Source: Hymenobacter nitidus (GTDB lineage Bacteria; Bacteroidota; Bacteroidia; Cytophagales; Hymenobacteraceae). From it: a DNA stretch of 64,000 bases. The stretch covers positions 620,001 through 684,000 of the forward strand of contig NZ_JAJADQ010000001.1 of the NCBI RefSeq assembly GCF_020447315.1, written 5' to 3'. Numbering within the stretch: the first letter of the stretch is position 1; each line of letters begins with the position of its first letter. The translations under genes were made by a program, and so were the position numbers. Under the pieces are notes generated by a model. That model searched no databases. It was not told the DNA's origin and worked only from the letters and a program-made list of their open reading frames with translations. This document shows positions 25,501 to 33,212 of the stretch, in pieces.

Positions 25501-26149
25501 GCTGTTTCAGCAGCGGCCCTACGACGCCGTGCTGATGGACATTCAGATGCCGGGCCTCGACGGGGTGGCTACCACCCGCCTGCTGCGCGAGCATCCCGAC
25601 GCGCAGCGGGCCGCTACCCCCATCATTGCCCTCACGGCCCACGCCATGCAGGGCGAGGCCGAGCGTTACCGGGCCGCGGGCTTCGACGGATATTTGTCCA
25701 AGCCATTTCGGGAAGAGGAACTGTTCCGGACGCTGACTCAGGTACTGGCCCGCCCTCACCCTGCTGCCGGGGCGCCGCCACCCACCCTGGCCGAGCCCGG
25801 TGTGGCCTACAACCTGAGCGGCATTCGGCGCATCGCGCACGGCAACGAAACGTTTGTAAAACGCTTAGTGCAGGTATTTATCCAAACTACGCCCCCGATT
25901 ATCACGGAGCTGGAGCAGGCCTTGCAGCAGCAGAACTGGGCCCGGCTAAGTGCCACGGCGCATCATTTGAAAAGCTCTTACACCGGCCTGCAGATCCAGC
26001 CCCTGAGCGACGCCGTGCGCCGCCTCGAAGCCGTAGCCCACGACCCGGGCCCGGCCCTGCCCGAAATTCAGGAGCTGGTAACCCAGGTCCGTACCCTGAC
26101 GACGGCGGTAATTGTGCAGCTGCAGCAGGAATTTCCCACGGTCGGCTAA
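22592..26149 (+). CDS. Soluble multi-PAS hybrid sensor histidine kinase with REC and Hpt
   Basis: 1185 residues with no signal peptide or membrane segment. Order: a short coiled coil (about 5-45); several PAS domains, four or five, up to about 665, two of them with clear PAC motifs (YRVRHRDGSWRWMKF); HisKA with His690 in NMSHEIRTPMNG; HATPase with NLLSNAVKF, DTGIGI and GGSGLGLSI; receiver with Asp983 in LMDIQMPG; Hpt with His1124 in AHHLKSSYTG. All modules for an internal four-step phosphorelay are present. The likely output partner is the sigma-54 regulator 22 bp upstream. The signal is probably cytosolic (redox, ligand or energy), unknown. Confidence 0.92.
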   Translation: MTSLAYRHLRRRLQHAQRQQMAAQLELQTLRAQTEQHHTAASKQAAALLQTVSTGLLIENQQGIVTLNERLSQLLKLPAPGMTYVGQPSRDVLTQAPFANAATAQAQMQAAVAGQAQVKGLLQELTNGTVLQVDYLPVVQNGETILHLWSYEDVTRQQQTQQHVQELSRLAEQCPHPIICFTHSGQARYANSAAQTVLQILESPAEAACRQVLCDEIRAALAERQPHVYEYSLGPARYLWTIAPLPHQEGVNVYLTDITARYQAERALEHSRLFAQRINDTIPNLVLLLDLEESRLLYCNSQSQGLLGYSEVEMVALGTRVLPTFLQPDDLRAILQRVPELQCTADGQTLESEYRVRHRDGSWRWMKFKSTPFRRHPDGRVRQMVASAEDVTTRRCIEARLRQSQLFVERIASTVPNLIYIFDIEEGHNVYCNQFVEQVLGYSEADLQSMGSSLLAQFAPPDQLLLLLDHFAQIAQCADGETRSLELYLCHRDGSLRWLRLNSTPFERNASGEVKLVLGAAEDISHWKAAEEQRLATNRRLAEQNHLFRQVIDTTPHLVYLKDGDGNYLLANQATADLYGLSVEDVTHTTTTRLPIAATDAARYLRADRRVINTQQEVVTEETFTRPTGEVLWFHSIKRPFRLADGTVRVLGVDSNITDLKKTQHALRLAKETAEENAQVKQDFLANMSHEIRTPMNGILGLAELLHKTPLNERQSQYLSHIRHASEQLLVVINDILAIAELGAGKIRLENRAFDLREVLTASCQLLLPKATEKGIALELELPPAEEPTLVIGDPYRLRQILLNLLSNAVKFTDRGQVRLSCRRLSTPAEPPTFEFAVSDTGIGIPPHQLEQVFEAFTQATASTAREYGGSGLGLSISRGLAELLGGNIQVESHVQVGSTFRVTLPFTRTDSLAPVAVQPPSPVPAFPSLGPRRILLAEDNAVNQLLVEAQLRGWGCQVDIAATGREAWLLFQQRPYDAVLMDIQMPGLDGVATTRLLREHPDAQRAATPIIALTAHAMQGEAERYRAAGFDGYLSKPFREEELFRTLTQVLARPHPAAGAPPPTLAEPGVAYNLSGIRRIAHGNETFVKRLVQVFIQTTPPIITELEQALQQQNWARLSATAHHLKSSYTGLQIQPLSDAVRRLEAVAHDPGPALPEIQELVTQVRTLTTAVIVQLQQEFPTVG

Positions 26150-26155
26150 GTACCT

Positions 26156-27253
26156 TTGCCCGCCGCCACCTCTGCTTTTGCCATGCCTCCTTCCCCTGCC
26201 GTTTCCATTGATGCTGTTGTTATCGGGGCCGGCCAGGCTGGGCTGGCGGCGGCCTACTACCTGCAGCAGCACGGCCTGCGCTTCGTGGTGCTGGACGAGC
26301 GGCCCGCCGTGGGCGACGTCTGGGCCACGCGCTACGACAGCCTGCGCTTGTTTTCGCCGGCCTGGGCCAGCGGCCTGCCGGGCTTTCCCTGGCCGGGTAA
26401 GCCGCTGCGCTACCCTACCAAAGCAGAAGCTGCCGACTACCTGCAACGCTACGCGGCTCACTTCAATTTTCCCTTGCAGTTGGGCCAGCGCGTGGTGCAG
26501 GTGGCGCCGCTGGCCGAAAACCAGCCCGGCTACAGCGTGCGTACCGCGGCGGGGCAGCACTTCGAAGCGCGCCTGGTTCTGGTGTGCACGGGCGCTTTCA
26601 ATGCGCCGCGCCTGCCCCTGTTCAGCCCCGAGCTGAGTGCCGGCGTGGTGCAGCTGCACAGCAGTGCCTACCGCCGCCCTGGGCAGCTGCCCGGCTCGGG
26701 GCCGGTAGCGGTGGTGGGCAGCGGCAACTCGGCCCTGCAGATTGCCGCCGACCTAGCTACCACGGGTCGGCCGGTATACGCGGCCTATAACGAGCAGACG
26801 CCGGCCCTGCCCAACAACACAGCCATGTGGGTTTTTCTCAAAGCCACGGGCATGCTGCGCGTGTCGCGGCACACCGCGCTGGGCCGGCGCCTGCTGGGGC
26901 GCCCCGAACCGGTCGTCAGCGCCGACTTGGCCCGGCTGCGCACGTTTGCCAACGTGCAGTTTATCGGCAAAGCCCTGGGCACAGAGGCTGGCAACAGCCT
27001 GCGTGGGCAGCAGGTTACTACGCCCGCCCTGGAGGCCGTGGTGTGGGCTACGGGCTACGGGCCGGACTTCAACTGGATTCAGGTGCCGGTGTTTGATGCG
27101 GCCGGTGCGCCCCTGCACCACCGGGGCCTTACCAGCGCACCGGGCCTGGCTTTTCTGGGGTTGCCCTGGCTGAATACCCGCGCTTCGGCCCTGATGGGAG
27201 GCGTAGGACCCGATGCCCGCTACGTAGTAGAGGCTTTATTGAAAAAGACATAA
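26156..27253 (+). CDS. FAD/NAD(P)-dependent flavoprotein monooxygenase-like (CzcO-type)
   Basis: 365 residues with two Rossmann sites: VVIGAGQAGLAAA (about 21-33) for FAD and VAVVGSGNSALQIA (about 181) for NADPH. The 'GDVWATRYDSLRLFSP' block and the C-terminal VWATGYGPDF motif place it in the class B flavin monooxygenase/CzcO-like family, though it is shorter than true FMOs. The substrate is unknown. An alternative ATG lies at codon 10 (26183). It starts 6 bp after the hybrid kinase stop and may be co-transcribed, but no functional link is evident. Confidence 0.82.
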   Translation: MPAATSAFAMPPSPAVSIDAVVIGAGQAGLAAAYYLQQHGLRFVVLDERPAVGDVWATRYDSLRLFSPAWASGLPGFPWPGKPLRYPTKAEAADYLQRYAAHFNFPLQLGQRVVQVAPLAENQPGYSVRTAAGQHFEARLVLVCTGAFNAPRLPLFSPELSAGVVQLHSSAYRRPGQLPGSGPVAVVGSGNSALQIAADLATTGRPVYAAYNEQTPALPNNTAMWVFLKATGMLRVSRHTALGRRLLGRPEPVVSADLARLRTFANVQFIGKALGTEAGNSLRGQQVTTPALEAVVWATGYGPDFNWIQVPVFDAAGAPLHHRGLTSAPGLAFLGLPWLNTRASALMGGVGPDARYVVEALLKKT

Positions 27254-27374
27254 TTATATAGAAACCCAATGCCAGTTTTTAGGGTTAGCTTAGCAGTAAC
27301 CAATCGCAGGTGAACAACAATAGTCGTTGCTCGTTTCCGCAGGTTGAATTTGTATTGTTCCTAATACTGCTCTT

Positions 27375-27500
27375 ATGTCTTTGCTCATTTTCAGCGGACT
27401 GGCCCTGGCCACTGCACTCATCTCTTTGAATGTTTTCACCAACAAGCAGGAGCGGCTCCAGCCCATCCCGGTTCGGGTCCGCTCGCGCAACCGCGAATAA
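27375..27500 (+). CDS. Possible 41-residue membrane peptide
   Basis: ATG 27375 to TAA 27498-27500. The peptide starts with one hydrophobic helix (MSLLIFSGLALATALISLNV) and ends in a basic tail containing RVRSRNRE. A clean terminator follows at 27531-27564 on the same strand, which supports a real transcript. There is no homology evidence. Such single-helix peptides are often missed in annotation. Confidence 0.45.
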   Translation: MSLLIFSGLALATALISLNVFTNKQERLQPIPVRVRSRNRE

Positions 27501-27530
27501 GCGTTGGGTAATGTCGCCCTGGCATTACAC

Positions 27531-27564
27531 AAAAAAAGCAGCCCCCAGCGGGGCTGCTTTTTTT
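27531..27564. terminator. Bidirectional intrinsic terminator
   Basis: AGCAGCCCC pairs with GGGGCTGCT over a CAGC loop, with seven A on the left and seven T on the right. It serves the small plus-strand ORF and the minus-strand T9SS gene. Confidence 0.85.
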
Positions 27565-27590
27565 GTGGCATAGTGTACAAAACCTAGGTG

Positions 27591-27962
27591 CTAGCGGATA
27601 ACGAGCTTGCGCATTTCGCTGGCGTTTTCACCTTCCAGCTTCACGTAGTAGAGGCCGCTGGCAAACTTGCTTAAGTCCAAGGTCTTGGGACCGTTTAATT
27701 CGGTGATAGCCTCGCGGTAGATAACGGTGCCGATGACGTTGAGAATGCGCAGCTCCAGGCGGCGGCCCTCAAAGCCATTGATGGCAATATGGACGATACC
27801 GCTGCTGGGGTTGGGATATACCAGAAACGACTTTTCATCGGAAACGCGCGAAGGCCCGGTAGGACGCACGGTGGCCTGAGCTGCCGCCGTGGGCAGAGTG
27901 CTGCGGACGAAACCGAAGCCGAGCACCAGTAGTAAACAGAAAAAGCGTAAGCGTTGCATCAT
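27591..27962 (-). CDS. Small protein: signal peptide plus T9SS sorting domain only
   Basis: 123 residues. A signal peptide (MMQRLRFFCLLLVLGFGFVRS) is followed by a short linker and then a complete type A T9SS C-terminal sorting domain: FLVYPNPSSGIVHIAI, ELRILNVIGTVIY, FASGLYYVKLEGENASEMRKLVIR. No cargo domain is present. T9SS substrates usually carry hundreds of residues before this domain, so this is a minimal cargo, a remnant of a larger gene, or a decoy or accessory of the secretion system. A TATCTTTG -7 box lies at 28036-28043. Confidence 0.8.
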   Translation of the reverse strand: MMQRLRFFCLLLVLGFGFVRSTLPTAAAQATVRPTGPSRVSDEKSFLVYPNPSSGIVHIAINGFEGRRLELRILNVIGTVIYREAITELNGPKTLDLSKFASGLYYVKLEGENASEMRKLVIR

Positions 27963-28035
27963 AGCGTACTGTAGGGTGGGACGAAAGCCTGCCAGATAGT
28001 TAAGTAGATTAACGGCCGGCTCTCAATTAGGTTTG

Positions 28036-28043
28036 CAAAGATA
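28036..28043 (-). promoter_or_regulatory. Bacteroidota -7 box for the small T9SS gene
   Basis: TATCTTTG on the minus strand, 73 bp before the ATG at 27962. Full match to TAnnTTTG; no obvious -33 partner. Confidence 0.5.
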
Positions 28044-28138
28044 ATACGGAATATGCATTAGAGTTACGAAATATAACTACGCACTGATAAAAGATTTGTG
28101 TTAGCCCTGTTTTCCACCCCTTTACTACCCGAATTAAG

Positions 28139-29275
28139 TTGGACGTTCTCATTATTGGTGGCGGCTTGGGCGGGCTCACGGCCGCCCTGGATTTGCGGCA
28201 GCGGGGCTACGCGGTGGCCGTGGTGGAACGCAAGCAGTACCCGTTTCATAAGGTGTGCGGCGAGTACGTATCCAACGAAGTGCGGCCTTATCTGGCCCGG
28301 CTGGGCGTAGACCCGGCGCCTTTGCAGCCGGCCGCTATTTCCCGGTTTCTGCTCAGCTCCCCGGCCGGCCGCACCCTCTCCTGCCCGCTCGACCTGGGTG
28401 GCTTCGGGGTGAGCCGCTACGCGCTGGATTATTTCCTGTTCCGGGCAGCCGAGGCGCGCGGGGTGATGTTTTATCAATCTTCCACGGTAAGCGGGGTGAG
28501 CTTCGACGAAACGACCCAGCGGCACATGGTGCAGCTGGCCGACGGGCAGCAGCTGCCGGCGCGCGTGGTTCTGGGCGCCTACGGCAAACGCGCCAACCTG
28601 GACCGGCAGCTGCAGCGGGCCTTTTTTCAGCAACGCTCCCCGTATATCGGCGTGAAGTACCACCTGCGCCTCGACTTCCCGCGCGACACCATTGCCCTGC
28701 ACAACTTCGCGGATGGCTACGCGGGCCTCTCGGCCATTGAGGACGATAAATACTGCTTCTGCTACCTGACCACGCGCCAGAACCTGAAGGCCCACGGCAC
28801 CATTCCCAATATGGAGCAGCAGGTACTGGCCCGCAATCCGCACCTGCGGGCCGTGTTTCGCGACGCGGAGTTTCTCTACGACCAGCCCGAGGTCATCAAT
28901 GAAATATCCTTTGCCCCAAAAAAGCCCGTGGAAAGCCACGTGCTGATGTGTGGCGACGCGGCCGGGCTGATAACTCCGCTCTGCGGCAACGGCATGGCCA
29001 TGGCTATGCACGGGGCCGAGCGGGCTGCCGCTCACATCGACCGGTTTTTGCGCGGCCACTATTCGCGCCCGGTCCTGGAGGCCGCCTACGCCCAAGACTG
29101 GCAGCAGCATTTCGGGCCGCGCCTGTGGGCGGGGCGGGCCGTGCAGCGCCTGTTTGGCCGGCCTTTGCTGAGCGAAGTAGTGGTGGGTGGCATGCGCCAC
29201 TGGCCCGCCGGCGTGCAGGCCCTGATGCGGCGCACCCACGGCCTGCCGTTTGGGGCTGAACAGGCCGCCGATTAG
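28139..29275 (+). CDS. FAD-dependent oxidoreductase of the geranylgeranyl-reductase family
   Basis: 378 residues. The only start that keeps the N-terminal strand is TTG at 28139, directly before the FAD motif DVLIIGGGLGGLTAAL. The second FAD motif is GDAAGLITPLCGNGMAMAM near residue 272, as in geranylgeranyl reductase/tryptophan-halogenase-like flavoproteins. It starts the trio with a type III PKS and a methyltransferase (51 bp then 6 bp gaps). By analogy with the Streptomyces srsABC locus, where a flavoprotein hydroxylates a methylated phenolic lipid, it may oxidise the polyketide product. The exact reaction is inference. Confidence 0.85.
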   Translation: MDVLIIGGGLGGLTAALDLRQRGYAVAVVERKQYPFHKVCGEYVSNEVRPYLARLGVDPAPLQPAAISRFLLSSPAGRTLSCPLDLGGFGVSRYALDYFLFRAAEARGVMFYQSSTVSGVSFDETTQRHMVQLADGQQLPARVVLGAYGKRANLDRQLQRAFFQQRSPYIGVKYHLRLDFPRDTIALHNFADGYAGLSAIEDDKYCFCYLTTRQNLKAHGTIPNMEQQVLARNPHLRAVFRDAEFLYDQPEVINEISFAPKKPVESHVLMCGDAAGLITPLCGNGMAMAMHGAERAAAHIDRFLRGHYSRPVLEAAYAQDWQQHFGPRLWAGRAVQRLFGRPLLSEVVVGGMRHWPAGVQALMRRTHGLPFGAEQAAD

Positions 29276-29325
29276 TTTGTTGGCCTCCTAAGCCGAACCA
29301 CCGGCAATTCCGTATACTGCCAGCA

Positions 29326-30438
29326 ATGACGAGCTACCTCTGTGCCATTGGCACCGCTACCCCGCCCCACCGTATTCCGCAGCCGCAAATTGCCACCTTC
29401 ATGGCCGAGGGCCTCCAGCTCGACGCGGCTGACACGCGCAAGCTGCGGGCGTTGTACCGGGTTACGGGCATCGCGCAGCGGCACTCGGTGCTGGCCGACT
29501 ACGGACGCACCAACGGCTCATTCGACTTCTTTCCCAACACCCCCGACCTGGAGCCGTTTCCGACGGTGGGCCAGCGTATGACGGCCTACCGGCAATACGC
29601 GCTGCCGCTGTCGGTGGAGGCGGTGCAGAACTGCCTGCAGCAGGTGCCGGAGGTAACGGTGGCCGATATCACTCACCTGATAACGGTGAGCTGCACGGGT
29701 ATGTACGCCCCAGGCCTCGATATTGAGCTGGTCGAACAGCTAGGGCTGCGCTCGAACGTGCGCCGCACCTGCGTCAACTTTATGGGCTGCTACGCGGCCT
29801 TCAATGCCCTGAAGGTAGCTCAGGCCTTTTGCCTGGCCGACCCTACGGCCAAGGTTCTGCTGGTGTGCACCGAGCTGTGTACCATTCACTTCCAGAAGAA
29901 TAAGGAAGAAGACCATCTGGTGTCCAATGCCCTGTTTGGCGACGGCTCGGCGGCGGCGCTGGTGCAGGCCCAGCCGGCCAAAAGCGGCTACAGCCTCAGC
30001 CTGGAGGCATTTCACTGCGAGCTGGAACCCGATGGCCGCGCCGATATGGCCTGGCACATCAACGACTTCGGGTTTGAAATGACGCTGTCGTCCTACGTTC
30101 CAAAAATGATCCAAAAGGGTATCCGGCAGCTTACCGAAAGCCTGCTGCATAAGCTACCGGTCAAGCTCAAGGATATTCACGCCTTTGCCATTCACCCCGG
30201 TGGGCGCAAGATCCTGGAAACTATTGAGAAGGAGCTGGGCCTGACCACCCACGACAACCGCTTTGCCTACAACGTACTGCGCGACTACGGCAACATGTCG
30301 TCGGCCACGGTGCTGTTTGTGCTGCGCGACCTGCTCGCCTCCCTCACGCCGGCTGAGAGCGAAGCGCCAGTGCTGAGCTTCGCCTTCGGGCCGGGCCTGA
30401 CGCTGGAAGCCATGCTGCTGCAGGTTCACTTTGCCTAG
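29326..30438 (+). CDS. Type III polyketide synthase (chalcone/alkylresorcinol synthase family)
   Basis: 370 residues. The catalytic triad is visible: Cys155 in NFMGCYAAF, His290 in FAIHPGGRKIL and Asn323 in DYGNMSSATV. These homodimeric enzymes extend an acyl-CoA starter with malonyl-CoA and cyclise the chain. Bacterial members of this type often make alkylresorcinols or alkylpyrones from fatty acyl starters. FGPGLTLEAMLLQ near the C-terminus is the usual end of the fold. It sits between an FAD oxidoreductase and a methyltransferase in one operon, which suggests a tailored phenolic lipid or quinone. Confidence 0.92.
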   Translation: MTSYLCAIGTATPPHRIPQPQIATFMAEGLQLDAADTRKLRALYRVTGIAQRHSVLADYGRTNGSFDFFPNTPDLEPFPTVGQRMTAYRQYALPLSVEAVQNCLQQVPEVTVADITHLITVSCTGMYAPGLDIELVEQLGLRSNVRRTCVNFMGCYAAFNALKVAQAFCLADPTAKVLLVCTELCTIHFQKNKEEDHLVSNALFGDGSAAALVQAQPAKSGYSLSLEAFHCELEPDGRADMAWHINDFGFEMTLSSYVPKMIQKGIRQLTESLLHKLPVKLKDIHAFAIHPGGRKILETIEKELGLTTHDNRFAYNVLRDYGNMSSATVLFVLRDLLASLTPAESEAPVLSFAFGPGLTLEAMLLQVHFA

Positions 30439-30444
30439 CCTGCC

Positions 30445-31146
30445 ATGCCCGATCTGAGCACCCGCGCCACGGAAGAGGAGCTGATGGACGACCTATCGTT
30501 GGCCTCCGACGCGCTGCGGCAAAACCTGGACGAGCTGGAAACTATCAATACCTGGCTGGGTGGCTACCGCGTGGTGCTCGATGGGCTCAGCCGGCTCCGC
30601 TCCCGTTTCCCCGCGGGCCGGGCCCTGCGCCTGGCCGACCTGGGCAGCGGCGGCGGCGACACGCTGCGCCACATTGCGGCCTGGGCCCGCCGCAAAAGCG
30701 TACCGGTGGAGCTGGTTGGTATCGACGCCAACGCCTTTATGATTGCCTACGCCGCTGAAAAAGCTGCCAGCTTTCCGGAAATCAGCTTCGCTCAGCAGGA
30801 TATCTTTTCGGCGGAATTCCGGCGGCAGCACTTCGATATTATCACCTGCAGTCTGTTTTGCCACCACTTTTCCAGCGAAGCCCTGGCCCTGTTGCTGCGG
30901 CAGCTGAAGGCGCAGGCCCAGATAGGGGTTATTATCAACGACCTGCACCGGCAGCCGCTGGCCTACTACAGCATCAAGTGGCTTACGCGCCTGTTTCGGG
31001 GTTCTTACCTGGTGCAGAACGACGCGCCGCTGTCGGTGGCCCGCGCCTTCACCCGGCGCGAGTGGCAGCAGATTCTGGCCGCGGCTGGCATCGAGCAGTA
31101 TACCTTGCGCTGGTGCTGGGCCTTCCGCTGGCAGGTTATTTTCTAG
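30445..31146 (+). CDS. SAM-dependent methyltransferase
   Basis: 233 residues. Motif I LADLGSGGGDTLRHIA near 62-77, an acidic strand end (VELVGIDAN), and a post-I segment QQDIFSAEFRRQHFDIITC are typical of class I small-molecule methyltransferases. The C-terminal AFTRREWQQILAAAGI helix is common in ubiquinone/menaquinone-type and polyketide-tailoring enzymes. Its gene starts 6 bp after the type III PKS stop, so the polyketide is its probable substrate. O- versus C-methylation cannot be told from sequence. Confidence 0.85.
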   Translation: MPDLSTRATEEELMDDLSLASDALRQNLDELETINTWLGGYRVVLDGLSRLRSRFPAGRALRLADLGSGGGDTLRHIAAWARRKSVPVELVGIDANAFMIAYAAEKAASFPEISFAQQDIFSAEFRRQHFDIITCSLFCHHFSSEALALLLRQLKAQAQIGVIINDLHRQPLAYYSIKWLTRLFRGSYLVQNDAPLSVARAFTRREWQQILAAAGIEQYTLRWCWAFRWQVIF

Positions 31147-31155
31147 GCTGAACTG

Positions 31156-32061
31156 CTAGCCGTACAGCTCGGCCGCTAGCCGGAAAGTATTGACGTGGGC
31201 CTCCACGATGTCGGCGATGCGCGGCGAGTAGCCCCCGCCCATGCACACGACCACCGGCATGGCATGCCGGTGGCACAGGCGCAGCACCAGCTCGTCGCGG
31301 CGGCGGCAGCCTTCCCGGGTTAGGCTCAGATGGCCCAGCTTATCGGTAGCCAGCACATCCACGCCAGCCAGGTAAAACACGAAATCGGGCTGCACCTCGT
31401 CGAGCAGGCGCGGCAGGGTTTCGCCCAGCAGCTGCAGGTAGGCCGCATCGTCGGTGCCATCGGCCAGGGGCACATCCAGGTCCGACTGCTCTTTGCGGTG
31501 GGGGTAGTTGCGGGCCCCGTGCATGCTGAAGGTAAAAACCCGCGGCTCGTGCCGGAAAAGCGCGGCCGTGCCATTGCCTTGGTGCACATCGAGGTCCACA
31601 ATCAGGATCTTGCGGATTCCTGGCTCGTGAGCCAGCAGGTAATTGGCCGCCACGGCCTGGTCGTTGAGCAGGCAAAACCCTTCGCCCCGGTCGGCAAAGG
31701 CATGGTGGGTACCGCCGGCAATATTGAGGGCAATGCCGTGCTGCAAGGCCCGACGGGCACATTCAACGGTGCCGTGCAGAATAGTGACTTCGCGCCGGAT
31801 CAGCTGCTCGGACCACGGAAAGCCGGTGGCGCGCTCCTCCTGCCGGGTGAGTTCTCCGGCCACCAGGCGCCGGTAATACTCGGGCTGGTGGGTGCGCAGA
31901 ATCTCGGTTTCGGCCAACGGCTCGGGCACAAACAGGCTGGCTTCCGTGATGATGCCCTCGCGCAGCAGCTGTTCGGGCAGCAACTCATACTTGAGCATGG
32001 GAAACCGGTGGCTATCGGGCAGCGGGTGGGCATACAGCGGAGCCCAGGCAATGGAGAACAT
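31156..32061 (-). CDS. Histone deacetylase-like zinc hydrolase
   Basis: 301 residues from the ATG at 32061; a start four codons upstream (32073) is possible. It has the class II/HDAH-like arginase-deacetylase core: GGTHHAFADRGEGFCLLND carries the His-His dyad, and DLDVHQGNGTA supplies zinc-ligand Asp and His. MHGARNYPHRKEQSDLDVPL and LAGVDVLATDKLGHLSLT carry the third ligand Asp region. Bacterial members deacetylate acetylpolyamines or lysines, or belong to acetoin-utilisation AcuC relatives; the substrate is not predictable. It is convergent with the methyltransferase, 9 bp apart. Confidence 0.88.
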   Translation of the reverse strand: MFSIAWAPLYAHPLPDSHRFPMLKYELLPEQLLREGIITEASLFVPEPLAETEILRTHQPEYYRRLVAGELTRQEERATGFPWSEQLIRREVTILHGTVECARRALQHGIALNIAGGTHHAFADRGEGFCLLNDQAVAANYLLAHEPGIRKILIVDLDVHQGNGTAALFRHEPRVFTFSMHGARNYPHRKEQSDLDVPLADGTDDAAYLQLLGETLPRLLDEVQPDFVFYLAGVDVLATDKLGHLSLTREGCRRRDELVLRLCHRHAMPVVVCMGGGYSPRIADIVEAHVNTFRLAAELYG

Positions 32062-32133
32062 AGCAAAAGGCAAGGGCCGAAAACAGAAATAACTGCCTTG
32101 CGGGCAGTTATTCTGACATTATTGCGTGAAATG

Positions 32134-32208
32134 TGGGACATACTGGGCTCGAACCAGTGACCCCTACCTTGTCGAGGTAGTGCTCTGAACCAACTGAGCT
32201 AATATCCC
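32134..32208 (-). tRNA. tRNA-Val (anticodon GAC)
   Basis: A 75-nt cloverleaf: acceptor GGGATAT with ATGTCCC (one T-G pair), D stem GCTC/GAGC, anticodon stem CTACC/GGTAG, T stem ACTGG/CCAGT with a TTCGAGC loop, discriminator A. The anticodon loop TCGACAA gives GAC, which reads GUC/GUU valine codons. Position 33 is C, not the near-universal U. CCA is not encoded. The organisation matches E. coli tRNA-Val(GAC). Confidence 0.92.
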
Positions 32209-32239
32209 ATCAAACACTCTGGCGGCGGCCGGAAAGCGC

Positions 32240-32247
32240 CAAAGATA
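32240..32247 (-). promoter_or_regulatory. Bacteroidota -7 box of the tRNA-Val gene
   Basis: TATCTTTG on the minus strand, full match to TAnnTTTG, about 32 bp before the mature tRNA 5' end. No clear -33 element. Confidence 0.5.
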
Positions 32248-32408
32248 CGGGCTTCCGCGGTTCATCCTACTGCGGTGCCCAGAATTTTTTCGTCGGAAAA
32301 GCACTCGGGCGTAACCTTCTGCCCACGGGCAAGTATAGTCGCATACAAATGCCCGCCTGTACTTTACCAAGGCTGGCGGCCGTTTCCACCCCAGACCTCC
32401 ATCTCTCC

Positions 32409-33134
32409 ATGAAAAAACTCACCGTACTCCTCGCGCTTTCGCTTGGCAGCCTGTCTGCTTTCGCTCAGAACAATGACACTAACGGCCCTACCGGCCTGCG
32501 TTCCTCCACCGACTATGGCACCGGCACTTCCGACTCGCGCAACACGGGCTTCGGCATCAAGGGCGGCTTTAACCTGGCCGACGTGTATGGCGACGACAAA
32601 AAGAACTTTGGCAACGGCGGCAACTACAAGTCGTTCCACGCCGGTGTTTATGGCCAATACGGCTTCAACAACCGGCTTTCCATCCAGCCCGAGATACTCT
32701 ACAGCCGCCAGGGCTTCGAGGGGAACTCCACCAAAACCACCACTACCGGTACTAGCTCCACCCAGGTAACCGTGAGTGAGCGTCGCCTGGATTACCTGCA
32801 GGTTCCGGTGCTGCTCGTGTTCAACATTCTGGACAACGTGAGCATCCATGCCGGCCCCCAGGTTTCGCTGCTGACCAAAGTAATGGAAGACGGCAAGGAG
32901 CGTAAGATTGCCGACGAAAACAACGCGCACGGCTACAGCTACAGCAGCTTCGACTACGGCGTATCAGCCGGGGCTGAAGCCCGCGTAGGCCCCGCCCGCG
33001 TGGGTGCCCGCTACACGGCCGGCTTTGCCGACGTCATCAAGGACCAGAACCTGACGGCTACGGGCAACAAGGCGCTGAGCGACATCAGAAACAGTGTTTT
33101 CCAGGTCTACCTGGGCATTGGCTTCACCCAATAA
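32409..33134 (+). CDS. Outer-membrane beta-barrel protein, PorT-like
   Basis: 241 residues from the ATG at 32409, which opens a clear signal peptide (MKKLTVLLALSLGSLSAFAQ). The mature protein has alternating amphipathic strands starting GFGIKGGFNLADVYGDD, a 'FHAGVYGQYGFNNRLSIQPEILYSRQGF' hairpin, and closing strands ending VFQVYLGIGFTQ with a terminal aromatic-containing strand. This fits the PorT/OMP_b-brl_2 eight-strand barrel family common in Bacteroidota. Function unknown. Single gene followed by the terminator at 33163-33189. Confidence 0.85.
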   Translation: MKKLTVLLALSLGSLSAFAQNNDTNGPTGLRSSTDYGTGTSDSRNTGFGIKGGFNLADVYGDDKKNFGNGGNYKSFHAGVYGQYGFNNRLSIQPEILYSRQGFEGNSTKTTTTGTSSTQVTVSERRLDYLQVPVLLVFNILDNVSIHAGPQVSLLTKVMEDGKERKIADENNAHGYSYSSFDYGVSAGAEARVGPARVGARYTAGFADVIKDQNLTATGNKALSDIRNSVFQVYLGIGFTQ

Positions 33135-33162
33135 GCTCCGTTTGAGTGCTCATTTAAAACGA

Positions 33163-33189
33163 GGAAGTCTTTCGGGACTTCCTTTTTTT
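33163..33189 (+). terminator. Intrinsic terminator
   Basis: GGAAGTC pairs with GACTTCC, loop TTTCGG, followed by seven T. It lies 28 bp past the beta-barrel gene stop. Confidence 0.85.
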
Positions 33190-33212
33190 ATGGCTCCCTA
33201 TTCTGCCAACTC

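Noticed and set aside
27290..27580. 96-codon minus-strand frame
   Set aside because: Crosses the terminator at 27531-27564 and opposes the better-supported small ORF.
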